Source of the DNA: an uncultured Oscillospiraceae bacterium | GTDB taxonomy: Bacteria; Bacillota_A; Clostridia; Oscillospirales; Oscillospiraceae | DNA length: 7,885 nucleotides | NCBI GenBank assembly: GCA_944387745.1 | Contig: CALXGD010000080.1 | Coordinates: 1 to 7,885 of the forward strand | Reading direction: 5' to 3' | Shown: piece after piece, positions 1 through 5,597 of the stretch | How the letters are laid out: each line of letters begins with the position of its first letter | How positions within the stretch are numbered: position 1 is the stretch's first letter | The notes under the pieces: model-generated | What the model was told of the DNA's origin: nothing | Databases searched by the model: none | What the model saw: the letters and a program-made list of their open reading frames with translations, nothing else | Program-made: the position numbers and the translations under genes

Positions 1-335
1 CGGATGGCGGCCATGGTGGGCCGCAGTCCCACCATCCCCACCACTGCGGTGAGTACAGTGTCGGCGGAGGGAAGCTCCGCCGCCTCCACCAGCCCCTCCA
101 TGCCGGAGGCCACTTTGGTGGAGGTATCCGCCAGCCGCACCTTCAAATCGGCGGCGGCCCTCTCGTCCATCATCACAGCCAGCTCCGGCCGGAACTGCCG
201 GACCTGTTCCTCCATGCGCTCCGCGCTGGCGTTGGCGGTCAGCGCCCCCACTGTCATGCCGCAGGCGGCAATCACCTCCAGTGACTGCCGCCCGATGGAG
301 CCGGTGGAACCTAATATGGAAATGCGTCTGCTCAT
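1..335 (-). CDS. dxr: 1-deoxy-D-xylulose 5-phosphate reductoisomerase, N-terminal part (gene runs off the left edge)
   Basis: This enzyme performs the NADPH-dependent rearrangement and reduction of DXP to 2-C-methyl-D-erythritol 4-phosphate, the committed step of the cytosolic MEP isoprenoid pathway. Only about 111 N-terminal codons of the usual ~380-390 are inside the window. The protein begins MSRRISILGSTGSIGRQSLE, which carries the GSTGSIG dinucleotide-binding loop at residues 9-15. It continues with the family's typical 'RPELAVMMDE' and 'VLTAVVGMVGL' segments. The ATG at 335 is preceded by GAGGAGGG about 5 nt upstream, so the start is well supported. It is the fifth gene after pyrH-frr-uppS-cdsA, but unlike the others it is separated from its upstream neighbour by a 170-bp AT-rich gap. 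The catalytic metal-binding and C-terminal domains cannot be assessed because they lie outside the window. Confidence 0.95.
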   Translation of the reverse strand, partial: MSRRISILGSTGSIGRQSLEVIAACGMTVGALTANASAERMEEQVRQFRPELAVMMDERAAADLKVRLADTSTKVASGMEGLVEAAELPSADTVLTAVVGMVGLRPTMAAI

Positions 336-466
336 ACGCACCCTCCTCTCTCTTCTTTTCTTGAAAGAAAAGAAGCAAAAGAATTTTGGCGCAAAACGTC
401 CTTTTGCTTGTTGAGGTGACAAAAACCAGACTGCAATGGGAAATGAGGCGAAACGCAGTTTCGCAC
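332..466 (-). CDS. Possible small ORF (44 aa) upstream of and overlapping dxr; low confidence
   Basis: A minus-strand frame starts with GTG at 466. It has AAGGAGG at 471-477, only 4 nt upstream. It stays open for 44 codons and stops at a TGA that shares an ATGA overlap with the dxr start codon. The predicted peptide begins MRNCVSPHFP, has three cysteines (residues 4, 16 and 43) and is basic. It resembles no family I know. Against coding, only 18 of 44 codons end in G or C, far below the neighbouring genes, and the frame runs straight through all the inverted repeats of the spacer. It may be a leader peptide coupled to dxr, or simply a chance open frame in a repeat element. The second is more likely. 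Confidence 0.2.
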   Translation of the reverse strand: MRNCVSPHFPLQSGFCHLNKQKDVLRQNSFASFLSRKEERGGCV

Positions 467-505
467 AAAGCCTCCTTACCCACCTTCTTTTTCAAGGAAA
501 ACAGG
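336..505. repeat. AT-rich cdsA-dxr gap with several inverted repeats; candidate dispersed intergenic element
   Basis: This 170-bp spacer is clearly more AT-rich than the genes on both sides. Three perfect or near-perfect inverted repeats are visible. An 11-bp arm pair lies at 352-362 and 365-375 (CTTCTTTTCTT / AAGAAAAGAAG). A 9-bp pair lies at 373-381 and 401-409 (AAGCAAAAG / CTTTTGCTT). A 7-bp pair lies at 448-454 and 458-464 (GCGAAAC / GTTTCGC). The first two overlap at 373-375, so the two structures compete. No terminator with a U-tract and no convincing sigma-A promoter was found. The compositional contrast and stacked palindromes suggest a dispersed intergenic repeat, but that is an inference and needs a genome-wide search. 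Confidence 0.5.
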
Positions 506-1324
506 TCAGAAGGGGGGAAACAGCTTCACCAGCAGCATCAAGGTGGGGGCGGCGAACACCATGGAGTCGAACCGGTCCAACATTCCCCCGTGTCCTGGGA
601 GCAGAGTTCCGTAGTCCTTCACCCCAAACTGCCGCTTTACAAAGGAGAAGGACAGGTCTCCCAGCTCAGTGACGGCGCTACCCACCAGGCCGGAGACCGC
701 CAGCACTGGCAGGGATACCTCCAGACCGGCAAAGTGGCGCAATACCAGTCCATAAATCAGCAAAAAGATCGCTCCGGACATGATACCGCCGATGTACCCC
801 TCCAGGGACTTGTTGGGGCTCACCCGGGTGACTCCCCGGTGCTTTCCAAAAAAGATCCCCACAAAATAGGCTCCGCCGTCAGTCAAAAAGGCGCAGATCA
901 CAGGGAGAAGCACCAGGTACTTCCCCTGCTCCATTCCCTTCAGCCACACAAGAGCGGCCAGACCTCCCGGGATTACCAGCCCTCCGAACAGGCACAGCAG
1001 CACATCCTCAAAACGCACCGGACGCTCCCGGTCGTAGAGGCGGATGGCAATCCAGAAAATTACGATCATAAGGATCAGCAGCGCAGCCTGAGTGACCTCA
1101 TAGCCATAGCCTAGCCACACCCCTATGGGGACCACCGCCGCGGTGAGGGAGGTAAAAAAATACATCCCATTGTGATGGGCCACCTGGGTGGCCCGGAGCA
1201 GCTCGAAGGCGGCCATAGCGCAGATAGCCGACATGAGGACCGCCAGCCACACCGTATCCAGGAAAAACAGCACCACAAAAAACAGCGGCGCCAGGACCAC
1301 CGCCACCAGGATCCGCTTTCCCAC
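506..1324 (-). CDS. cdsA: Phosphatidate cytidylyltransferase (CDP-diacylglycerol synthase)
   Basis: This is an integral membrane enzyme that converts phosphatidic acid and CTP to CDP-diacylglycerol and diphosphate, the branch-point precursor of bacterial phospholipids. The 272-residue protein has a normal family length and is largely hydrophobic. An N-terminal helix covers about residues 4-25, and several further membrane segments follow. The CDS signature lies at residues 227-253 (S-F-V-K-R ... K-D ... P-G-H-G-G-M-L-D-R-F-D), with the expected lysine, aspartates and HGG. The start is GTG at 1324, immediately after the uppS stop codon (TAA-GTG). The ribosome binding site GGAGGG lies inside the last codons of uppS, 6 nt upstream, so translation should be coupled to uppS. 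The protein ends LFPPF. Confidence 0.96.
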   Translation of the reverse strand: MGKRILVAVVLAPLFFVVLFFLDTVWLAVLMSAICAMAAFELLRATQVAHHNGMYFFTSLTAAVVPIGVWLGYGYEVTQAALLILMIVIFWIAIRLYDRERPVRFEDVLLCLFGGLVIPGGLAALVWLKGMEQGKYLVLLPVICAFLTDGGAYFVGIFFGKHRGVTRVSPNKSLEGYIGGIMSGAIFLLIYGLVLRHFAGLEVSLPVLAVSGLVGSAVTELGDLSFSFVKRQFGVKDYGTLLPGHGGMLDRFDSMVFAAPTLMLLVKLFPPF

Positions 1325-2074
1325 TTAAATCCCTCCAATCCGGCGGGAGCGGCCCTGATAGGCCGCAATCGCCCGGTGCAGCTCTTCCTTAGAAAAGTCG
1401 GGCCACAGCACATCGGTAAAATAGAACTCCGCATAGGCGGACTGCCACAGCAGGAAGTTGGACAGGCGCAGCTCCCCGCTGGGGCGGATCACCAGATCCG
1501 GGTCGGGCACCCCCCGGGAGTATAGATAGCCGGCAAAGCGCTCCGCCGTCAGGTGGTTGGGATCACTCTTTCCCTCCAGGCAGTCCTGGGCATAGGCCTT
1601 GGCCGCCCGCAGAAGCTCGTCACGGCCCCCGTAGTTGAGACACACGTTCACCTGACAGCCGTCGTAGCCCTTGGAGATCTCCCGGGTGCGCCGGCACAGG
1701 TCCTGGAGCTCCTGGGGCAGGGGCGACAGGTCCCCGAAGAACTCCATCTTCACCCGGTCCCGCTCCATGCGGCCGATGGCCTCCAGCAGATACTTCTTCA
1801 GAAGGCCCATAATGGCCCCTACCTCCTCCGCCGGGCGCTTCCAGTTCTCCGTGGAGAAGGCATAGACCGTCAGGTACTCCAGACCGATGTCCTTGCAGTA
1901 GGTGGCAATGGTGCGGAAATTCTCCGCCCCCGCGGCGTGTCCCGCCGTGCGGGGCAGCCCCCGCTTCTGGGCCCAGCGGCCGTTTCCGTCCATAATAATG
2001 GCGATATGCCGGGGCAGACGGTCAAAATCCACCGGCGGGACCGGCTCCCGCTCTTTCGCTTTAAAAAAGGGCAT
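1325..2074 (-). CDS. uppS: Isoprenyl transferase, undecaprenyl diphosphate synthase type
   Basis: This cis-prenyltransferase condenses farnesyl diphosphate with successive isopentenyl diphosphate units to make the C55 lipid carrier used for peptidoglycan and other wall polymers. The protein is 249 residues, normal for the family. The catalytic IMDGNGRWA motif places the key aspartate at residue 29. The FSTENW motif follows in the middle. The C-terminal signature RPSGELRLSNFLLWQ and the nearby FYFTDVLWPDF supply the arginines and serine for diphosphate binding. The proline in RPSG replaces the more common threonine, a minor variation. The ATG at 2074 has a modest AAGGA about 9-10 nt upstream. 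Its stop codon abuts the cdsA GTG start. A strong hairpin lies between frr and this gene. Confidence 0.97.
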   Translation of the reverse strand: MPFFKAKEREPVPPVDFDRLPRHIAIIMDGNGRWAQKRGLPRTAGHAAGAENFRTIATYCKDIGLEYLTVYAFSTENWKRPAEEVGAIMGLLKKYLLEAIGRMERDRVKMEFFGDLSPLPQELQDLCRRTREISKGYDGCQVNVCLNYGGRDELLRAAKAYAQDCLEGKSDPNHLTAERFAGYLYSRGVPDPDLVIRPSGELRLSNFLLWQSAYAEFYFTDVLWPDFSKEELHRAIAAYQGRSRRIGGI

Positions 2075-2105
2075 AGCGCCACATCCTTACTGTGTATTTT
2101 CCGGC

Positions 2106-2132
2106 GGAGCCGTTGGATAAGCCAACGGCTCC
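2106..2132 (-). other. Perfect 11-bp hairpin in the frr-uppS spacer, without U-tract
   Basis: The arms GGAGCCGTTGG (2106-2116) and CCAACGGCTCC (2122-2132) are perfect complements around a 5-nt loop. The hairpin lies 10 bp past the frr stop and about 30 bp before the uppS start, in the 68-bp spacer (2075-2142). On the minus strand it is followed by GCCGGAAAATAC, so no run of T is present. It is therefore not a standard intrinsic terminator, and reading into uppS is expected. An RNA processing or mRNA-stability element, or a partial pause site, are possible roles. These roles are inference. Confidence 0.6.
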
Positions 2133-2142
2133 CCGTCCTGGC

Positions 2143-2697
2143 TCAGACTGCCATCAGCTCCTGCTCTTTCTTGGCAGTCAGCTCGTCAATATCCTTGCAG
2201 CGCTTGTCGGTGAGATCCTGCATCTCCTTCTCCAGCTGTTTCAGGTCGTCCTCGGTGAGCTCAGAGGCCTTCTTCTTTTTCTTAAAGTCCTCCATGGCGT
2301 CCCGGCGGATGTTCCGCAGGGCCACCTTGCCCTCCTCGCTGTACTTGCGCACCTGCTTGGTCAGATCTCTCCGGCGCTCCTCGGTGAGCTGAGGGAAGGC
2401 CAGGCGGATCACCTTGCCGTCGTTCTGGGGGTTGATCCCCAGGTCGGAGGTCTGGATGGCCTTCTCAATGGCTCTGAGAAGGGAGGCGTCCCAGGGCTGA
2501 ATCATCAGGGTCCGGGGATCCGGGGAGGAGATGGCCGCCACCTGATTCAGGGGGGTGGGGGTGCCGTAGTACTCCACTGTGATCCGGTCCAGCACACCGG
2601 CGTTGGCCCGGCCCGCCCGGACGGAGGCAAAGTTGGACTTGACCACCTCGATGGTCTTGATCCTTGTCCGGTCATAAGCTTTTGTCTCGGGACTCAT
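2143..2697 (-). CDS. frr: Ribosome recycling factor
   Basis: RRF acts in the cytosol with EF-G to split post-termination ribosomes and free them for new initiation. From the ATG at 2697 the protein is 184 residues, matching the usual ~185. The family's helical-bundle domain shows RAGRAN at residues 27-32. The second domain shows VEYYGTPTPLNQ and IQPWD. The conserved NPQNDGKVIRL and LTEERR segments follow. The C-terminal helix is lysine-rich, including a run of five lysines. A GTG two codons upstream (2703) is also in frame, but the AGGAAG sequence sits at better spacing (about 8 nt) for the ATG, and homologues typically start near here. It follows pyrH by about 40 bp, in the classic pyrH-frr order. 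Confidence 0.96.
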   Translation of the reverse strand: MSPETKAYDRTRIKTIEVVKSNFASVRAGRANAGVLDRITVEYYGTPTPLNQVAAISSPDPRTLMIQPWDASLLRAIEKAIQTSDLGINPQNDGKVIRLAFPQLTEERRRDLTKQVRKYSEEGKVALRNIRRDAMEDFKKKKKASELTEDDLKQLEKEMQDLTDKRCKDIDELTAKKEQELMAV

Positions 2698-2739
2698 GGT
2701 CACATCTTCCTTTCGGGTTTGTTCTCTCTTATCGCCAGG

Positions 2740-3456
2740 TCAGCCCTGTACGATGGTTCCGATCTTCTCCCCCATCACCGCCCGGAGGATGTTCTCCGGG
2801 TCCTTCAGAGCGAACAGGAGCACGGGGATCTTGTTGTCCATAGACAGAGAGGTGGCGGTGGAGTCCATGACCTCCAGCCGCTGGGCCAGCACATCGGAGT
2901 AGGTGATAGAGTCGTACTTCACCGCACCGGGCACCTTCCTGGGGTCGGCGGAATAGACGCCGTCGATGTTCTTAGCCAGCAAAATCACGTCCGCGTCGAT
3001 CTCCGCCGCCCGGAGGACCGCCGCCGTGTCGGTGGAGAAGAAGGGGTTGCCGGTGCCGCAGCCGAAGATGACCACGCGCCCCTTCTCCAAGTGGCGAATA
3101 GCCCGGGAGCGGATATATGGTTCCGCAATGGCCCGCATCTCAATGGCGGTCTGGACCCGGACCTCCACCCCCTTCTGCTCCAGCACGTCGGCCACGGCCA
3201 GGGCGTTGATGGCGGTGGCCAGCATCCCCATGTGGTCGGCGCGGACGCGGACCATCCGGTCCCCTCCGTCCTTCACCCCCCGCCAGAAGTTGCCGCCGCC
3301 TACCACAATGCCCACCTGGACCCCCAGCTGAACACAGCGCTTGACTACGTCGCACACCTCTCCGATGACGTTAAAGTCCAGCCCTCTGGACGCCGCGCCC
3401 GCCAGGGCCTCGCCGCTGATCTTCAAAAGAATACGTTTATACTTTGGCTCCTCCAT
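2740..3456 (-). CDS. pyrH: UMP kinase (uridylate kinase)
   Basis: This kinase phosphorylates UMP to UDP with ATP in the cytosol, a step in pyrimidine nucleotide supply. It belongs to the amino-acid kinase fold, unlike the eukaryotic UMP/CMP kinases. The 238-residue length is normal. Visible motifs are KISGEAL (12-18), the glycine-rich [10 protein letters not shown] (51-60), the [10 protein letters not shown] segment (72-81), [16 protein letters not shown] (131-146) and the [14 protein letters not shown] nucleotide-binding stretch. The ATG at 3456 has AAAGGAGGAG about 6-8 nt upstream, a strong site. It is the first gene of the leftward block. Neither tsf nor rpsB, its usual upstream partners, is in the window; the ZIP transporter gene lies upstream on the opposite strand. 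Confidence 0.97.
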   Translation of the reverse strand: MEEPKYKRILLKISGEALAGAASRGLDFNVIGEVCDVVKRCVQLGVQVGIVVGGGNFWRGVKDGGDRMVRVRADHMGMLATAINALAVADVLEQKGVEVRVQTAIEMRAIAEPYIRSRAIRHLEKGRVVIFGCGTGNPFFSTDTAAVLRAAEIDADVILLAKNIDGVYSADPRKVPGAVKYDSITYSDVLAQRLEVMDSTATSLSMDNKIPVLLFALKDPENILRAVMGEKIGTIVQG

Positions 3457-3496
3457 TGGAATCTCCTCCTTTGGGTGTTATCAAACGTTCTCTCTT

Positions 3497-3525
3497 ATTT
3501 TAATATAATTATCCCCGTTTGCCTA
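3497..3525 (-). promoter_or_regulatory. Candidate promoter for the pyrH-frr-uppS-cdsA block
   Basis: On the minus strand TAGGCA (3520-3525, four of six matches to TTGACA) is followed after 17 bp by TAAAAT (3497-3502, five of six matches to TATAAT). The transcription start would fall near 3490, giving a leader of about 33 nt with the pyrH ribosome binding site. The AT palindrome at 3534-3549 would sit about 8 bp upstream of the -35 element, where an UP element is found. The region is AT-rich within a GC-rich genome. The match is moderate, so the assignment is tentative. Confidence 0.4.
3504..3509 (+). promoter_or_regulatory. Candidate -10 element for the ZIP transporter
   Basis: A perfect TATAAT lies on the plus strand in the divergent spacer. 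The -35 region that should precede it (about 3481-3486, TCAAAC) is poor, and there is no extended TG motif. If used, the transcript would start near 3516. It would carry a leader of about 140 nt that contains the 16-bp palindrome and the GC hairpin. It nearly touches the -10 element proposed for pyrH, so the two promoters would compete for polymerase. Confidence 0.3.
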
Positions 3526-3533
3526 GTGCTTCT

Positions 3534-3549
3534 TGTAAAAATTTTTACA
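3534..3549. promoter_or_regulatory. Perfect 16-bp palindrome, candidate operator or UP element
   Basis: TGTAAAAATTTTTACA is its own reverse complement over all 16 bases, and the next flanking pair does not match. It lies in the pyrH-ZIP divergent spacer, just upstream of the proposed pyrH -35 element and just downstream of the proposed ZIP start point. A dimeric regulator such as a metal sensor could bind here. Equally, the A-tract could simply be an UP element for pyrH. It does not match a Fur, Zur or MntR consensus that I can recall closely. Confidence 0.45.
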
Positions 3550-3616
3550 TTGTTCAAACACCGGGCACCTCTCCCCCGTCCGCCGCATAGTTTGATACAG
3601 CCTATCTCCATTACAG

Positions 3617-3641
3617 CGGCCCGTTGGCCTGTCCCGGGCCG
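3617..3641 (+). other. GC-rich hairpin just upstream of the ZIP ribosome binding site
   Basis: CGGCCCG (3617-3623) and CGGGCCG (3635-3641) are perfect 7-bp complements around an 11-nt loop. The hairpin ends 2 nt before AAAGGA (3644-3649), the ribosome binding site for the TTG start at 3658. In mRNA it could limit ribosome access. In GC-rich DNA a 7-bp stem can also arise by chance. Confidence 0.3.
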
Positions 3642-3657
3642 GGAAAGGAACGACACC

Positions 3658-4446
3658 TTGTCACACGCGCTTTTATGGGCCGCAGGAGGCAGCTCCTTCA
3701 CATTTCTGATGACTGCGCTGGGGGCGGCCGCAGTCTTTCTCTTCCACAGCCGGATCAGCCCGCGGCTCCACCAGCTGCTGCTGGGCTTCGCAGCCGGAGT
3801 GATGATCGCTGCCAGCATGTGGTCCCTGCTCATCCCTGCCATTGAAGCGGCGGACGCCGCCGGGATCCCTGGATGGCTTCCCGCTGCGGGGGGCTCCTCT
3901 CTGGGCATCGCCTTTCTGTCCGCTATGGACCGAATGCTGCCCCATCTCACACCGGCACTTCTCCAGGCCCCCCGGGGCGACGGCCACAGCGTGGCACTGC
4001 TGGTGCTGGCCATCGCTATGCACAATATCCCTGAGGGCATGGCAGTGGGCATCTCCTTTGCCCTGGCCGCCCAGGGGGACCCAGCCCTGCTCCCCGCCGC
4101 CCTCTCTCTGGCCCTGGGAATCGGAATTCAGAACTTCCCGGAGGGGGCGGCCGTCTCTCTCCCCCTGCGGCAGGCAGGCTTCAGCTCCGGGAGGGCCTTT
4201 TTCCTGGGCGCCCTCTCCGGTGCAGTGGAGCCCGCCGCCGCGCTGCTCACCGTATCGGTCGCCGGAGCCGTCGAACCCCTTATGCCCTGGCTGCTCTCCT
4301 TCGCCGCGGGAGCCATGCTCTATGTTGTGGTGGAGGAACTAATCCCAGAGGCCAACCTCCACGGCCCTCGGGAGCGGTCCGGGGGCACCTTTGGGGTAAT
4401 GACCGGCTTTCTCATTATGATGATCCTGGACGTGGCCCTGGGGTAG
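3658..4446 (+). CDS. ZIP family divalent metal transporter (GufA/ZupT-like)
   Basis: This is an integral membrane carrier of the ZIP (SLC39-like) family, which moves Zn2+ and sometimes Fe2+ or Mn2+ into the cytoplasm. The metal and direction are inferred from the family. The 262-residue protein has about eight hydrophobic segments. Two metal-site helices carry HNIPEG (residues 122-127) and QNFPEG (158-163), and a later helix carries EELIPEA (226-232). The first segment, TALGAAAVFLF, and LLLGFAAGVMIAAS match GufA-type members. I chose the TTG at 3658 because AAAGGA lies 8 nt upstream. The first in-frame ATG (3709) would cut into the first membrane segment and has no site. It is the only plus-strand gene, with its own promoter-like region upstream and a terminator downstream, so it appears to be a single-gene unit. 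Confidence 0.9.
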   Translation: MSHALLWAAGGSSFTFLMTALGAAAVFLFHSRISPRLHQLLLGFAAGVMIAASMWSLLIPAIEAADAAGIPGWLPAAGGSSLGIAFLSAMDRMLPHLTPALLQAPRGDGHSVALLVLAIAMHNIPEGMAVGISFALAAQGDPALLPAALSLALGIGIQNFPEGAAVSLPLRQAGFSSGRAFFLGALSGAVEPAAALLTVSVAGAVEPLMPWLLSFAAGAMLYVVVEELIPEANLHGPRERSGGTFGVMTGFLIMMILDVALG

Positions 4447-4473
4447 GCAGAGAGGTCTCCCTCCGCACAGGTA

Positions 4474-4523
4474 AACTCCCCCAGGCGCAGGCCCCGTTCT
4501 CACGGCCTGCGCCTGGGGGAGTT
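4474..4523. terminator. Bidirectional transcription terminator between converging genes
   Basis: Arms at 4474-4493 and 4504-4523 form a perfect 20-bp stem, mostly G-C, around a 10-nt loop. It lies 27 bp after the ZIP stop and 40 bp after the stop of the leftward coiled-coil gene (4564), so it is placed to end both transcripts. The T-tracts are weak on both sides: TTCTCTGCTT on the plus strand and TTTACC on the minus strand. The arms include A-T pairs at the base, which add a few more Us. Confidence 0.8.
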
Positions 4524-4563
4524 CTCTGCTTCCCGAAGTCTGTCTCCTGATAAAGTTCGCCGC

Positions 4564-5097
4564 TCAGTCCTCGTCCGCCGCCGCGTCATACACGGGGCGG
4601 GAGCCGCCGGAGGACTGCTGTCCCGCAGCAGTGGCGTTGGCGGCCGCCCGGAACCGGGCCCGGGACTGTTTGATCTCGTTGTAGGCCTCGGCCACCGCCT
4701 CCTCAGTGCGGCGCAGGGCGTCCTCACAGTATTCGTTGGCGGAGCGCTTCAGCTCCCGGCTGCGCTCCTCCGCCTGCTGCGTCAGCTCGTTGGCCCGCTG
4801 CCGGGCCTGGAGCAGGATGGTCTCCTCAGACAGCAGCTGCTTGGCCTTCTCCTCCGCCTGGCGGCGGATGGCCTCTGCCTCCCGCTTGGCGGAGGCCAAC
4901 ATGTCTGACCGGGCCGCCATGACCTTTTTGGCCTCCTCCAGCTCCACAGGGAACTTGACCCGGATATCGTCAATCAGATCCAGGGCCCGGTCCCGCTCGA
5001 TCATACACTTGTCGCCGGAGAGAGGCACATTCTTGGCCTCGTCCACCATATCAAACAACATGTCCAGCAGTTCTTCCACTCCGCTTGCCACGGTCAA
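4564..5097 (-). CDS. Conserved coiled-coil protein of unknown function, adjacent to coaD
   Basis: The molecular role is unknown. Related proteins encoded next to coaD in many Clostridia are often labelled 'ATPase' or ATP-synthase-subunit-like only because of their charged helices. The 177-residue protein opens with a short conserved-looking part (VEELLDMLFDMVDEAKNVPL, then about residues 28-50 including DDIRVKFP). It is then almost one continuous charged helix (about 52-155), rich in Glu, Arg, Lys, Gln and Ala, with likely coiled coil. A Ser/Gly linker and an acidic tail ending DED follow. There is no signal peptide, membrane segment or Walker motif. The TTG at 5097 overlaps the coaD stop by 4 bp. 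A GTG at 5091 is equally plausible, with AGGA 6 nt upstream. It is last in its transcription unit. A DivIVA-like or scaffold role is only a guess. Confidence 0.8.
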   Translation of the reverse strand: MTVASGVEELLDMLFDMVDEAKNVPLSGDKCMIERDRALDLIDDIRVKFPVELEEAKKVMAARSDMLASAKREAEAIRRQAEEKAKQLLSEETILLQARQRANELTQQAEERSRELKRSANEYCEDALRRTEEAVAEAYNEIKQSRARFRAAANATAAGQQSSGGSRPVYDAAADED

Positions 5098-5597
5098 TCC
5101 TTCCTTTCCTGCTCCTGCAGCTCCTGCATCCGGCGGCTCACGTCGTCCACGATCTCTCTGGGGAGGAAGTCCCGCAGGTCCGCCCCGTATCGGGCCATCT
5201 CCTTTACGATGGTGGAGCTCAAATAGGTATATTTTTCGCTGGAGGCCAGAAACATGGTCTCTAAGCCGGGGTTCAGCTTCCGGTTGATCACCGCCATCTG
5301 GACCTCCTGCTCAAAGTCGGACACGGCCCGAAGTCCCTTCACCAGCACATGAGCCTTCCGCCGCCGGGCATACTCCGCCAGCAGGCCCTGGGAGTAGTCC
5401 ACCTCCACATTAGGGAACCGGGCGGTGGCCTTTCTCAGCAGCTCCACCCGCTCCTCCGGGGTAAACATCCCCTGTTTTTTGGAGTTGATCATCACGCAGA
5501 CGATCAGCCGGTCAAAACAGGCGGCGGCCCGCTTGATGATGTTCAGATGTCCCAGGGTCACCGGGTCAAAGCTGCCGGGATAAATTGCGGTTTTCAT
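5094..5597 (-). CDS. coaD: Pantetheine-phosphate adenylyltransferase
   Basis: PPAT transfers AMP from ATP to 4'-phosphopantetheine to give dephospho-CoA, the fourth and often limiting step of coenzyme A synthesis in the cytosol. The 167-residue length fits the family's ~160. The nucleotidyltransferase motif appears as YPGSFDPVTLGH (6-17), with the TxGH histidine at 17. The KGLRAVSDFEQE motif lies at 87-98 and the SSTIVKE motif begins at 127, followed by RYGADLRDFLP. The ATG at 5597 overlaps the rsmD stop as ATGA. GAGGGGAG inside rsmD, 8 nt upstream, serves as its binding site, so the two are translationally coupled. The rsmD-coaD pairing is common in Firmicutes and other bacteria. Confidence 0.97.
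   Translation of the reverse strand: MKTAIYPGSFDPVTLGHLNIIKRAAACFDRLIVCVMINSKKQGMFTPEERVELLRKATARFPNVEVDYSQGLLAEYARRRKAHVLVKGLRAVSDFEQEVQMAVINRKLNPGLETMFLASSEKYTYLSSTIVKEMARYGADLRDFLPREIVDDVSRRMQELQEQERKD

Noticed and set aside
386..1114. A plus-strand open frame of 242 codons antisense to cdsA.
   Set aside because: The minus strand carries an unmistakable cdsA. The antisense translation is low-complexity, Gln/His-rich sequence with no ribosome binding site.
2268..2290. A run of A on the minus strand in frr, encoding five lysines, as a possible ribosomal frameshift site.
   Set aside because: The reading is G-AAA-AAG rather than the slippery A-AAA-AAG, and the frr frame continues normally to full family length.
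2092..3657. A very long plus-strand open frame, in register with the ZIP gene, that runs across frr, pyrH and the spacer.
   Set aside because: It is antisense to two clear genes and arises from GC-rich codon bias. Its translation has no family resemblance until the ZIP part begins, and a ribosome binding site marks the real start at 3658.
4524..4563. A possible small gene or second structure between the terminator and the coiled-coil gene stop.
   Set aside because: Only 40 bp with no open frame, repeat or further inverted repeat seen.
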